From Coffea arabica (Eukaryota; Streptophyta; Magnoliopsida; Gentianales; Rubiaceae), in the NCBI RefSeq assembly GCF_036785885.1, contig NC_092323.1, positions 3,760,501 to 3,824,500 on the forward strand: a DNA stretch of 64,000 bases, in the 5' to 3' direction. Below, one piece after another: positions 17,678 to 29,746 of the stretch; the first letter of the stretch is position 1; the number at the start of each line of letters is the position of its first letter. The notes under the pieces are model-generated. The model did not search any database and had not been told where the DNA came from. It saw only the letters and a program-made list of their open reading frames with translations. The position numbers and the translations under genes are program-made.

Positions 17678-18526
17678 CAAGGTTTTGAAACCCAGACCGT
17701 TTATTGATCCAGAAAAATGAAGGGATCAAGAGTCTGATTCAATCGTTGGGCTGTTCGTTATTAATCTGTGATGTTATAAATATTATTAATAAATATTAAA
17801 CATTCAAAAAATAAATAAATATTTGTAGAAATTTAATTCATATTATTAAATGTAATCACTTCAATTCTTATTCTATTATTCTAAGTAGTATTATTTGTTT
17901 AAGACTCAAAAATAGCTTTTAAAGTTAAAGGATTTTAAATAGCATTATTTCATATATTTTTAATTTTTCTAAATTATATGAGTGCTAGTTTATATGTTAA
18001 AAATTGAAACACTTAAAAGGCATTAACAAATAAATGAAATGCATTCAAGATTAAAAAAAATAATATAGTCAATTATATATTATAAATGTTAAACAAGAGT
18101 TAATGTGTAATTGTGGAGGAAAAAGAGAAATGAGTAGAATAAGGTAATAATTGTTATTGTCTAATTAATTGAAGATAATTATGCATTAATGAGATTATTG
18201 ATAAAATATGAGATTAGTGATAAAATATGATAAAATATTATTGTCTAATAATTATGCATTATTGATAAAATATTAAATTTGAAATGTCATTAATGAGATT
18301 AGTTGATCAAATTCAAAATTATTGACTTAATTAAGGTTGGATATTGAACTAGTCGGTTCTTCCAAAACCGTTTCGGGTCAACATTCAATGGTGGAACCGA
18401 ATGGTTCAACTGGTTTAAATGAAAATTGATATAAATTGGTTTTTTAAACAAAGCCAGACCGAAAAGAAGGCGTTCGACGGTTCAACCTATTCGACCCGCC
18501 GATCTGAGTTGAATTTTAAAACATTG
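17678..18526. mobile_element. hAT-type element, 849 bp
   Basis: The left end CAAGGTTTTGAAACCC and the other strand of the right end CAATGTTTTAAAATTC are inverted repeats. Flanks CCTATAAA (17670-17677) and TCTATAAA (18527-18534) are an 8-bp duplication with one difference. The AT-rich interior lacks coding capacity. The ends are related to those of the element at 39436-40507 (CAATGTTTTAAAAACCGG). Confidence 0.72.
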
Positions 18527-18534
18527 TCTATAAA

Positions 18535-19346
18535 AACTACTTTTATTTTAACTACTTATAACTATTCATGACTATTTTTTACTTTTAACCATTTAAATAT
18601 ATGTTTTCAACATAACTACCTCTAAGCATTGTGACTACCAATATAAAATTATTTCATGAAAATTTTTAAAATATTAAAGTTTGCTTCAATAACAAAAATT
18701 TTATTTAAAATATATGATCATAAAAATTATGTATTTTTTGATTGCACACACGATGGGTGCATTGAACGCTAATGCTGTGTTAAGGCAACTCGAGATTTGA
18801 GAATTAAGGAGGCGCCGCGGGAGAGCAGAAGATTGATTATGCTTTTTGGTATTCCTCGGCGAATAATTAGCCGAAAGGAGAGAACCTTGGTAAGCTCCAA
18901 AAAAAAAGAGGGAAAAAGAAAAAACATAATGCACTGGCCCGTTGTCGTCGTACATCTTTTTATTATACCTACGCCTAAATGCGAGTACGACAAGGAGAAT
19001 AATATGTAATGTATGCTCCTGGGGTGGGCTGCTCCGTCATGTCATCAGTCTCTATCCTTGAAAGTCCGAAATTCGAAAATTGTTGCATCCTCGTCCTCAT
19101 GTCATTGCCATTATGGTCCAATTCCCAGAAGAGAATAGCATCCCCATCCCGTCGATGTTTATACCTCCTTCATAAAACCTGAGCGGCGCTAATAAGCAAT
19201 AACCACTCTCTCTGTTACTCTTTTAATTAATATCCTGGCCCCGGGAAGTGGGGAATCTCATCCGAGTCATCCGTAATTCTCTGTTGGGCTCTCTTAAATT
19301 TGATTATCGTCCAAAATAAATACGTACCACTGCTTCTCCAAATTAG
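18535..19346. other. SPX4 upstream region
   Basis: This is the spacer and probable promoter of the SPX4-like gene. By eye I found no perfect PHR1-binding site (GNATATNC) here; the nearest is one mismatch away, TAATATCC at about 19230. A CT-rich leader precedes the start codon. Confidence 0.4.
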
Positions 19347-21316
19347 ATGAAGTTTGGGAAAGAATTTAAGACCCATCTGGAAGAGACCTTGCCTGAATGG
19401 AGAGAAAAGTACTTGTGTTACAAGCCCTTGAAGAAGCTCCTCAAAAATATCCCCACCCCCGATGCCGCCCCCGCCCCCGCCCCCGCCCCGCTCCCTCCTG
19501 CTGACGGCGACAACTACCCTCCTCCAGCTCCCTTCCCGGAGCTCCAGGACTGGTTCGTCAGAATTCTCACCGAAGAGCTTGAAAAGTTCAACGATTTTTA
19601 CATTGATAAAGAGGAAGACTTCATCATCCGCCTCCAGGTCTTATCCCTTTTCAATATGTGCTCCCTCTCTCTTACTCAATCGTCTTCTCGTTCTTTCTCT
19701 GTGTATTCTTGTATGTGCCTGAAAGATTAGGTTTTTGTTCTGCAATTAGTGGAAAATTTGTGTAGTTTGATCTCTCTCTCTCTCTCCCCCCAAAATTGTT
19801 TGTTGTGCTTAATAATTTGGAGCTCTTGACTAATTCAAAGGTCGCGGAATATGGAATCCTAGACAATGCAAGTGGAATAGAATCTTTGCTTTTTCTTTTC
19901 CTAGCTGTTGTAACTTAGTTGGCTACTAAGCTCTTATATTTGTTAGGTAGATAGGATCACATGTGCCGTAGCGGATTTTGTTTTGTGAGTTACAGATAGT
20001 AGTTTGATACCAGCATTCATCTGTTCTTGTTATTGTAATTGCGCTCATGTTTGTTTTGGGGTTTTTGTTTGCTGCGAGTGAACTAAATGATTCATCCAAC
20101 TAGGATGATGTCTCCCTGACTTAAGAGGCCTTTAAATAGACCGGGTAGGAGTAGTTGACTGTTCATCAATTAGCCAAACAAATCAGAGAAACCGACCTTA
20201 AATTCATTTCCTGACCATATCTATTACTAAATGCTCTCCTTTCTGTGTTGGCCCAAACAGCTATTGTCGAACTCATTTTCTTTTCCTTTTAATTTCTTTA
20301 AAAGCCTTGGATTTTCAGGGGAATTCAAGTGGAAATATTCATCTTGATGATAATATATATTGAGCAGTTATGACAGAACTATATGGATATATCTTATCAG
20401 TATATGTGCACTATTACCTTTAAAAAGGTGGCAACCTGCTGAACTATCTTGTTCTGGTATTGTGCTAATACAAGTTAATTGGCAATATGACAGAAACTGA
20501 AGGAAAGAATTGAGCGGGTTAAGCATAGGGAGATCCAACATGGTGCTTCATATACAGACCGTGAATTTAGTGAGGAGATGATGGACATACGTAAGGACTT
20601 TGTTTCGATTCATGGGGAAATGGTTCTTCTGAAAAATTATAGCTCCCTAAATTTTGCAGGTAGGATGGTTGCAAAATCTCCTTGTTCTATAATTAGATAT
20701 GCAATTATCAGTAAACCTTATTTCAGTAACTATAGTAGCTTTTAAGATTAAAAGGTGTAAGAAGACATTGTCATGAATATCTTTATCATACTGTTGGAGA
20801 ATGTGAATAACTTCTAAGGGAGTCCTCTGTGCGTGCTTAGGTCTTGTGAAGATTTTGAAGAAGTATGATAAACGAACTGGAGAATTGTTGCGTTTGCGTT
20901 TTACACAGCTTGCTTTCCATCAGCCTTTCTTTACAACTGAACCGCTCACTAGATTAGTACGAGAGTGCGAGGCAAATCTCGAACTTCTTTTCCCGTTGGA
21001 AGCAGAAGTTGTTGAATCTACTGTTGTTGCAGAAGATAAGAATGGAGGAACATCATTAAATACGTCTATGGACACAACGCTGCCACTTGGGAAAGAAACT
21101 GCAGATATTTATCGAAGCACGCTTGCAGCCATGAGGACTATTCAGGGCCTAAAAAAGGCAAGCTCTACCTACAACCCATTGTCATTGTCAGCTATCTTTG
21201 GAAATCAGGATAATGACAGTACAGGTGATGTAACAGCAGAAAATTCTGCCGACTCTTTGTCCAGCCTGCAGAATGTGGACGAGGTAAACAGCGAAGTGGC
21301 CTCTTCTCCGAAATAG
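19347..21316 (+). CDS. SPX4: SPX4-like single-SPX-domain protein (3 exons, 310 aa)
   Basis: Stand-alone SPX proteins sense phosphate status by binding inositol pyrophosphates and then sequester PHR-type MYB factors; SPX4 acts in cytoplasm and nucleus in Arabidopsis and rice. Exons: 19347-19637, 20494-20659 and 20841-21316, all GT-AG with matching phase. The N-terminus MKFGKEF and the lysine-rich helix YKPLKKLLK mark the SPX start. Residues around 155-165, [13 protein letters not shown], hold the second lysine cluster that binds the ligand. An Ala-Pro-rich loop (residues 39-63) comes from a GCCCCC repeat at about 19463-19496. The C-terminal third is a Ser/Asn/Asp-rich tail typical of SPX4 rather than SPX1-3, which is why I chose that subfamily. 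It lies tail to tail with the PHO1-family gene. Confidence 0.9.
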
Positions 21317-21806
21317 GTTTCAGTGTTCTGGTTGCTTTATATTGAATAAGTTTTGGAAGTTGATATTGAAGACGTGTAGGTTTTCGGTATGCTAGTTTTT
21401 TTTTTTTTTTTTTAACTTTGTTATCAGTTTTTTGTAGTTCAAATGATCTCTGTGCCTGTGTTATTATAATTGTGCAATAAGCTGCCAGCCAAATATTGTT
21501 AGTGGCAGAAATGTTGGGCATAAAATTGCTTAGCATCTTGGCTTTCTTTAGACTTGGAAAGGATTTGTGCATAAAGTTTTCAAGTTTACCGTGAGCCCCT
21601 GTTCTGTTTATTTTTTTTCCTCTCAAGTAGGCAATCACTTGTTTAAATTATTTTAGATGCTGAGTTGCTGAAGATAAGCGATGGAGGTAAGTTGGAGCTT
21701 TCAGCAGCTGCATATGATGTTTGACTTTGTTTACAGAGAAACTAATCTGAACAGATTAAAGGGCACTCATGTTGGTTGATGACTGCAACGGATTTACCAT
21801 TGTTAA
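21317..21806. other. SPX4 3' flank
   Basis: Probable 3' untranslated region and spacer. It contains a T run at about 21395-21412 and no other recognisable feature. Confidence 0.4.
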
Positions 21807-21817
21807 TCATTTTAGAT

Positions 21818-21932
21818 TTTTTTTTTTGTACCTTCCCACCCACAACTGTGAGGCATAGGATTTGAACCTTGAATCCAGCTGCAGGGAAGACTATAAAAGC
21901 CCTCTCCTGAATGCTAGACCAACCCTAGTGGT
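21818..21932 (-). mobile_element. tRNA-derived SINE with target duplication
   Basis: Read on the minus strand, the element begins ACCACTAGGGTTGGTCTAGC (A box-like), continues to GGTTCAAATCC (B box-like) and ends in a run of A. It is flanked by TCATTTTAGAT (21807-21817) and TCATTGTAGAT (21933-21943), an 11-bp duplication with one difference. Internal pol III boxes, a poly(A) tail and a duplication of this length together indicate a SINE. Confidence 0.75.
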
Positions 21933-22297
21933 TCATTGTAGATTGCTTATTGGATATTTTTCTGACGTAAAAGCCGTTACCTTAGAAGTATAGCCATCTG
22001 GAGATTCCTTTGCCATCTTTGACTTGGTATTGCATTTTGATATGTTGCTGTTATCTGCCTCTGTTCATTTCTTCAAGACAAAACGGGGGTTATCCTCCCG
22101 CAAATTTACATTTATATGTATGTCTGTACAAACTACTAGCACTATATGTCTCTATGCATACCTACTAAAAGAGAAAGCTGCAATGTAATACTTCCTTGTT
22201 ATAGATCAGCGGATACAGGCAGTTGTGGTTAAGAAATGTAAAAAGATGAAAGAGGAGCATTTTTCTTGTGCTGTACTGCTTTGTATACAATCGCGTA

Positions 22298-22705
22298 CTC
22301 TTGTCCCCATCATGGTGAAAAAAGGTGTGGTACTGACTTGAACGCCCTGTACTTCCCAACATTGTTCAAATGCTAGTTCTCCAACCTGAACAGTCAAAAT
22401 ACGGGCACATTACCACCGGTAATGAGCAAAGTTTAGAATAGTAATTTATATGCGGCTAGAATATATTCAGTTTGGCCACCCCCAAGAGTAGAGTAGGCTA
22501 GACTAGATGCGCCGTTACGGAAAAAAAAATTTATATGCGGCTAATGTACCATGCCTTAAGAAACATGGGTTATATATGCAGCTAGATGCAGTGCATCAAA
22601 GCAACGAGCGCATCCATCTGCTTGCTCTCAGTTCTTCGGCCTCAGTCCTCAATTCACTTACCTTTTCCTGACAACTTTGTTAAATCTCATCATCCAATCA
22701 CCACA
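22298..22705 (-). pseudogene. Collapsed tandem copy of the PHO1-family gene
   Basis: Two pieces of a second PHO1-family gene remain on the minus strand. At about 22298-22385 lies a last-exon homologue, including the intron end TGACTGTTCAG just upstream and the phrase GGGAAGTACAGGGCGTT shared with the intact exon at 23306-23399. It has an in-frame TAG where the intact gene has a Glu codon. At about 22595-22705 lies part of exon 1 (the segment encoding a stretch like EFNKV and [10 protein letters not shown]), with frame breaks. In the intact gene these parts are about 3.3 kb apart; here about 200 bp separate them, so the middle was deleted. The intact gene is the immediate neighbour, so a tandem duplication followed by loss is the simplest reading. 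Confidence 0.8.
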
Positions 22706-23305
22706 GAAAGAATGCAACCTTTCCCCGAAGTTGGCAACTGAATTAATTGTAAAACACTGCCCTGATCTTTTGTCATCTGATTTTTCAGCTTGTAATTCTT
22801 CGGCCCCTAACCCACCTGTCCTACCCAGCTTGCGTGCTACTATTTGAACTAATCTACTGATCTGACTGGGTAATCTTTAACACCCCAACCCCCTCTTCCA
22901 CCTCCACACAAGTATACCAGATTTAATGACGATGTGAAGATTCATGATTAGAATGAAATTCTTTGATCACCTCACCTGCCATTATTGAGGTCCCCAAAAA
23001 ATGAAGAGCAATCCAGTTGAAACTGGTCCACCCAATTCAATTCAATGGTGCTAATTCCACTCGTTAATCTGGTGGTGTTCTTCGTTCCGGACGAGAAATG
23101 AGTGAAAGAAAATGAAGGGTCTGATGTGCAAACGTTTTTGTTGATTAATGCCTTATCTGCATTCTGTGGGATACTCATCAGCAAGAAAAAGAAGAAGTCA
23201 GGAAAATCAAACAAACTAAGGCAAAAAAAGATCAATTACATTACAAGAGATCATTACTAATCTCTGTCACCCAGATGCCATCTCACCTTAAAAGGTACAA
23301 TGGGG

Positions 23306-26300
23306 TTACCTATTTTTCTCTCCGTCGTGGTAAAAAGGCAGTGGTACCGACTTAAACGCCCTGTACTTCCCTACGTTATTCAAGTGCTCGTTTTCCAGCC
23401 TGCACAGTCAATATACAGCGACATAACCATCAAGATTCAGCAACTTAAGTATGCTGCTAAATTGCCGCCGTGCACCAAGATTACTTTTCTAGATTTCCTG
23501 GTCCTACAATTTGCATTTCTTACTGTAACGAGGACAAGTAACATCTATAGCAACTGCGAATGTCGTTCCTTCATTGTAAATGCATCAGACCTGAAGAAGT
23601 TCCAGATGCCTCGCCGAAGGATTTCGAGACAGGCAACGACTGCAACTAAGGCTTTCCTGTGGAGGAATGGTGCTTCTTGCAAATCAAGAACCAGCTGCAT
23701 CCACACAAGTCTTAACAGGATATTAATGACCTGCCATCAGGTGATCAGATTCCTTAAATAAGGCCCCAAAAAAAAATATTCTTTTGGTTACTGAATTGAC
23801 AAGAGCCGTTTAGTGAATGGCAGTACTTACGATGGCAGCAAAGTAAATCTTCTTGTTAGATATGAGGAGCTTATCTCTGAGCCAGGGGTTTTTGGAATTT
23901 CTTCGCAAGAGACCCCAATCCATTACAATGTCCCAGTACGCGCTGCCAATTGTAGTAACTCCAGAACTGGCAGCTGCCATAATCTTCCAAAAGGTACCTC
24001 TTCTGAGATCATAAATAGTCCTCATCACAACAGCAACAATTGTTGAGAAATACTTGAGCCCATTAAGCACTTGCACAGGATCGCCTTCCTCCAACCACCG
24101 ACGCAGACACTATTTGTACAATAACATTTTGTAGTACATTTAGTTGTTTGAGTTACGGGTATCAGAATTTGACCGAAAATATAGCATAGGTACCTGAAGA
24201 AAGCGAGCCCAAAAAGGAACGACTGCTATAATGATGTAAAAGATTTGATAAACTTGACTCTCCTGGCACCTGTTTGATCTCCTTTTGAAGTCTCCCCAAC
24301 CATAGTAACAGACATAGAATTCCAGGCTCCTGAATGCCTGAATCTGTGTTCACATAGCAGACAATCTGGGAATGAGTTAGTGGGGTAGTTGGAACTCTTA
24401 AAAGTTGCAGAGAGCATTTTTCGGACCTGGCTAGTGAGCTGATCGGCCAAGAAAAAGTCCGGGAGAGTAACCTACAAGATGCAACTCGGCACAACAACAT
24501 CAGATGATTTTTTATCCGGATCAGTAGTTAGTATGTGCAGTTCTCCATTTGAAGGTTCCGCAGATACCTTGTAAAGAGGGGCACAGAGACAGCGCCATGA
24601 GCATTGAATAAGAAAGAAGCGGCTTGAGCGATATATGGTGTTGAAAGGACAAAAGAGTATAAAAAGCACTACCTGCAAGTTATGTTATTGTCAAACTACC
24701 TTTACCAAATGGTTAAAATCAAAAGTATTAAATTCCCTTGCTGTTTGGACAGTTGAAACTAGTCCTGTAGAAAATATCCTTAATAAAGCAAATATGATTG
24801 TCTCCAGTAGGCTTACAGTTACAAGGCCTAATGGCACCAATTCAGTGATTGTCCTGTAGCTTTTGGTTCCAGAGTCCATTTCCATATCCAGGTTTGAAAG
24901 CACAGCAGCCAAAGTGAGTACTGAAAGACCAGAAGCAAGGAGGAGGACTTCTCTATAACCAACGAATTCTTTGAATCCAAATATAAAGGGATAGTTAACT
25001 CGAAAACACCTCCAGAGATACATATTCACGGCAAATAGGACCATATGTAGGACGATGTAGCCAAACAAGCTGCAATGATGATGTCCTTCGTTATTAAATT
25101 GAATGTGATATATAAAATTCTCTCATATCATTACTAACCAGAATGACACTAAAGAAGGAAAATGAAACAATATATTTTTCTAGCCAAATATCACCTGTAA
25201 AGTGGGAATATATTTTCCATGTATCGTCCTCGTTCCTTACTATTAAGAAGGTTTCTTGCATGGATGGAGACTATAATGGCTGCTACCAGCGCGATCGAGC
25301 AGCCAGAGAAGAGACCTGCATGGCAGATTGGTTCAGAAATTTGCAAGTCATGTAAATGTGCTCCAGGATAGTTGGTGAAAGATGACCGCTTACAAAACTT
25401 ACCCAAGAAAAATGTTACACTATGCCTCTCTCTGTAAGGCTGTGGCCTTAAAAGTCTCATGCCTTCCCTGTGATTTCCATTGGCGAAGTGCTTTATGATC
25501 GTAGCCTCCACTCTTTCTGTTAGTCTAGTAATCTGATGGAATCACAGAGAAAGACAGAGCAAAATGTTCATATATTGTGCGTAATTTTGCTGAACTAAAT
25601 GAACGTGTTATGAATCAGATTAAAACCTCATCAGAGTTCCCTAGACAAGAATTGTCAACCATTTCTAGATAAGTTTTTGATGCACTCCTTGATGTGATCT
25701 GCTTGATCACAAATCAGCTAAATTTTAAGATTCTGGAAATCAGAAGGAGACTTTGAATCTTGAGTTGACTGAAAACTTGCAATTTATACCTTGTCATACT
25801 TCTTCATGATCTTAGAGAAAGCCAATAAATTCAAGAAGCTGGCACAAGAAGGAAGAGGTAGTCACACTACTAAATTCTGCATAAGCCTCTATTTATTTAT
25901 TTATTTCATAAAACGTTGATGAAGGAAAGAAGAAGAAGAAAAGTTGATGAATGTCTAGCTAAACAACAGCAGATGAAGAAGAGAAGTTATTATCTTTTAT
26001 TGGTACCAGTAACTTTTAAGGAGTCGAAGCTTTTGATGAAATTGAACAAATGCCTGTTTGATTTTGTCCTCTGCTTTCTTTAACTCCTCCTTGCTGAATG
26101 ACAGATCGGATTTTGAGCTCACAAAGACGTTTTTCAAAGTTGAGACAGGAGTTTCTGGTTCAACATTGACCCTTACATGATCCAAGACTTCTAATTCAGG
26201 AAACGCGAATCCCTCAGCAACATTTAAATTGCTTTTGTCTCGCATCCTCTGATGATTGCTCTTTGATTCCCTGCCACCTGTTCTCATTTGATCCTCAGAA

Positions 26301-27031
26301 ATCCCTTCACTGCCCATCTCAACTTCTTGAATTGCATCCATATGAGACATTGCTACAACTTTGTGAAAAGACCAACATCAGCTCCTACAGGATAACAGAA
26401 GCAGGTAGTATGGACTATCCTGATAATATTATTTACCTTGTTTGCCAACATTATTCGAATGAACAACCGAATCTGGTGGTGGGGCTCTACCATTTGTACT
26501 CTTGTAGGCACCATTTAGTTGCATCAATGGATTATCAACCTTGATTCTCAGAGCAATGAGAGCATCCATCTGCTTACTCAATTCATCTGCCTCAGACTTC
26601 ACTTCATTTAACTTGGCCTTGTAGAATTTGAGTACTTTGTTGAACTCGCCATCCAACCTCCTGAAGAATACAAGCTCATATTCTCCCCCTTCTTCAGAAG
26701 ACATTAAGAACATGGTTTGGTAGCTCCCTTCTGAGTCATGGTCTTCTGGTTGTTGAGCTGCACTGACTAGTATTACCTCATCCTCGTTATTCTTTCCAAG
26801 GGAACTTCGCAGACTGTTGTGATAACCGGTCAGGCCACTGAAGGCTCTATACAGGGAGAGCCTTCTCTTTAAGGTACCTTTTGGGGTCATCAAGTCTGAT
26901 GCTGATGTTGATGCATTTCTGTGTCTGAAATTCCAGACATCTTTCAGCAACTTCTTGAGAAAATTGTAGTCCATATAGGCTTGCTGCCATTCCTGCACCA
27001 TCTGGGAAACAAACTCCTTTCCAAACTTCAT
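23306..27031 (-). CDS. PHO1;H3-like: PHO1-family phosphate exporter, SPX-EXS (13 exons, 792 aa)
   Basis: PHO1 proteins export phosphate from root stele cells toward the xylem and act at Golgi/trans-Golgi and plasma membrane; H3-type members are linked to phosphate and zinc balance. Exons on the minus strand, 5' to 3': 27031-26437, 26352-26007, 25838-25790, 25698-25627, 25532-25403, 25315-25195, 25069-24817, 24672-24568, 24471-24427, 24343-24194, 24109-23831, 23730-23591 and 23399-23306. Phases agree throughout. The SPX domain spans residues 1 to about 390 in segments (MKFGKEF at the start, [10 protein letters not shown] near 320-330). Several membrane helices follow, then the EXS domain from about residue 570 ([40 protein letters not shown]). 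It ends [19 protein letters not shown].. as family members do. The H3 assignment rests on the N-terminus ([20 protein letters not shown]) and is less sure than the family. Confidence 0.94.
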
Positions 27032-28400
27032 CTTTTACCTATTGAGTTAGGGAAGGCACCGTCTTTTGTTTGTGGGATGGCTATGCAAATTTTTCTCTAA
27101 AGAAAATGAGGAAAAGTTTTAATGCATTGTTTTTTGTTTTTCCGGACGGCTTTGCAAATGCAGGTACATGAGAGAGAGCGACAGTGTGATTGCCTTGACA
27201 AGATTGTACATCATCAGTCCTCTTTATTCTTAGTTGGCGTTTTCTCTTTGTCTTTGCCTCTCGTTGTCTCTAGTGATTAATCATTACTATTTCATTTGAT
27301 CAACCAATAGCGAATTGGTCTGCTCTTTATTAATCATTTCAGGGTTATCAAAGTTGTTAGACGCATTCTTTCAAAGAAGAAATCTTTCTGAACGCCATTT
27401 GTGCCAAAAACAACAACTACTACTCAATTAGACAGTATGGTAGTAGTAATATTAGTACGCAACCGTACAACATGCATGACGAGTTCATGCACGTCTTAAT
27501 CTGGCAACATTTCTCCAAACATGGAGGTGTCAGGTCCCTCCTTTGACTGTAAGTTGAGGATGTTTGCGTTTTCAATTTAGGATTTTCTTAAATATTTCAT
27601 CTGCAAATATTTGAAGTGAGTGTTTAGTTCCTTAAGAATCTCTCAATAACTCCTTTAGATCTACTCCTCTCGTTAATTTAGAATAGAAGTAGAATAAAAC
27701 TATTGCGTCGATTAAAAAAAAAATAACTGAACCAAAAAAAAAATCACTCCCTCACCCCGAAAAAAAAACCCCACTCCCTCCCCCCGAAAAAAAAACCCCA
27801 CCAAAGGAATTGTTTTTCTCTATTTGTGAGTCACTAACGTTTAGCACTTGGGACAAATTTCTCTAACTCATTCCACGGCCACCTAATCCAAAATTAGGAG
27901 CAACAGCTGTGTGTAACACTAGAATTGAAATGACCCGCGAAGAAGAAAAAGAAACGGTAAAATAGCTCCAACGTACTTACTTCCTACTTAATCACCTTCC
28001 TTGGTTGAATAGGTCCTCAGACGTTTCCATGCAATTCAATGTTTGCTAACCCACTCCTGCCTGCTCTCTGATAATTTGGTAAACCTGCCGCTGGATTTAA
28101 GCTTCGGACTACTCAATAAATTAAATGAAAATTCAGGGTCCCGTGAAACGCTTAGTACTCGTTTCTTATCGCACTTAACAACAGAATAGATACTACTTTC
28201 TTCATTGGCATGTCGGAATTCTTATTACAACTTGTCCTATTATTAGTGGGCGATCGACTCATTTGGGAGTTTGATTGGAAAAGACAATTTACCTGTATTG
28301 TTGTATTTAGCTGGTGCCCTGTTGATGCAATGGTTGCTAGTAGATTTTTGTGTTTTAAAGAATTCCCAAGCAATGGACCTCCATCCTTCATTTTGACCTT
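27032..28400. other. PHO1 upstream region and spacer
   Basis: This is the presumed PHO1 promoter. No perfect GNATATNC (PHR1) site was noticed. A small local duplication of a CCCCGAAAAAAAACCCCA-type phrase lies at about 27755-27800. No reading frame of interest was seen. Confidence 0.4.
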
Positions 28401-28406
28401 TGCCTG

Positions 28407-28512
28407 TTACTATAGTTGAATTCATCGTTTGTATGGTTGACCTTTGCTTGTATGGTTGACCTTTGCTCTGAGTCTTGCTGTTACTATAGTTGAATTCATC
28501 GTTTGTATGGTT
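28407..28512. repeat. Direct repeat, 74-bp spacing
   Basis: The phrase TTACTATAGTTGAATTCATC continues as CGTTTGTATGGTTG and occurs at 28407 and again at 28481, with a shorter GTATGGTTGACCTTTGC duplication in between. It sits directly beside two other tandem duplications, so this kilobase is locally unstable. Confidence 0.85.
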
Positions 28513-28518
28513 GCTGTC

Positions 28519-28678
28519 GGAATCTATCCACTCTTTTCTTCCCGTTCCCTTGTAAAAGAGGGATCATAGATTTTTATACATATCATTCCATTTTTTGTGG
28601 AATCTATCCACTCTTTTCTTCCCGTTCCCTTGTAAAAGAGGGATCATAGATTTTTATACATATCATTCCATTTTTTGT
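28519..28678. repeat. 80-bp tandem duplication, essentially identical copies
   Basis: The unit starting GGAATCTATCCACTC occurs at 28519 and at 28599 with no difference seen by eye across the 80 bp. Near-identity points to a recent event or a mis-assembly. Confidence 0.92.
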
Positions 28679-28899
28679 TTTCCTCATTCTGAGGTTTGAG
28701 CACAATGAAATTGATGATTATGCTGCCACAATTCAAATGATGCTAAAGGTCCCGCAGAAAATGACCTAGAATGAAAAAATTGCCATACAAGATTTATATT
28801 GACGTCCAGGACAAAATGAACTAGAATGAGCAGGCCTTGTATGATTACTTTTTCTTTCCCTTGCTCACCTTGTAGTTTTATGTACAATCTATTCTTTTA

Positions 28900-29345
28900 C
28901 AGCAAGGGAATGAGTATGATCGTTCAAGTACATGGCATTGTCGAGATTATTCAATAGCCAAAAGTGTATCTTAAAATACTATTACATTGTCGAGATTATT
29001 CAATAGCCAAAAGTGTATCTTAAAATACTATTAGACAGACGTTGCAAGAACATGGCATTCTTCTCAGCAAGGGAATGACATACTATTACAGCAAGGGAAT
29101 GAGTATGATCGTTCAAGTACATGGCATTGTCGAGATTATTCAATAGCCAAAAGTGTATCTTAAAATACTATTAGACAGACGTTGCAAGAACATGGCATTC
29201 TTCTCAGCAAGGGAATGACATACTATTACAGCAAGGGAATGAGTATGATCGTTCAAGTACATGGCATTGTCGAGATTATTCAATAGCCAAAAGTGTATCT
29301 TAAAATACTATTAGATAGACGTTGCAAGAACATGGCATTCTTCTC
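28900..29345. repeat. 140-bp tandem array, about three copies, nested 49-bp duplication
   Basis: The phrase GCAAGGGAATGAGTATGATC starts at 28902, 29091 and 29231. The second step is 140 bp. The first is 189 bp because a 49-bp sub-unit (CATTGTCGAGATTATTCAAT and what follows) is duplicated inside copy one. Copies are nearly identical; one difference seen is GACAGACG versus GATAGACG. The array lies 400-850 bp beyond the 3' end of the PLDRP1-like gene. Confidence 0.93.
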
Positions 29346-29746
29346 TTGCTTAATTCCCGAGATGGAAGAATTCCAGAATCAAACCATTACGCGAAACTTT
29401 AAAGCCACAAAAGCAAGTCATGGAGACCAAAGCCAATAATTTTCAACTTTGACATGAAAAGCAACTTAGCTGCACTTAATCAGACAAGGGGAATATCCAC
29501 AACACCTTCCCAGGTACTTGGAATTTCACTTATCAGCTTACAATCAAAAGCAAAAGGCTGACGATCTCACACACAATTAACTTGAGTCTGTATAGCTCTA
29601 GTCTATTTATTTCTTCTCAAAGATACTGCAACAATATATGCTTAAAACACGCGAACACTGAAAGGAAGCATGCCAACCCCTTATTCAGTAATAGTAGTGG
29701 ATTGAAATAACATGAACCCCTAACAGACCACCACTTGCCAGTTTGC

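Noticed and set aside
18535-19346. PHR1-binding site (GNATATNC) upstream of SPX4
   Set aside because: Only a one-mismatch word (TAATATCC) was found by eye; not enough to call a site.
19462-19722. Proline-rich frame overlapping SPX4 exon 1
   Set aside because: It is the alternate frame of the GCCCCC repeat; the frame used by the SPX domain is certain.
23300-23761. 153-codon plus-strand frame over the PHO1 last exons
   Set aside because: It is antisense to exons 12 and 13, and contains no recognisable motif.
28900-29345. Possible CRISPR-like repeat array
   Set aside because: Repeats are contiguous 140-bp units without unique spacers, in a plant nuclear context; this is a tandem duplication.
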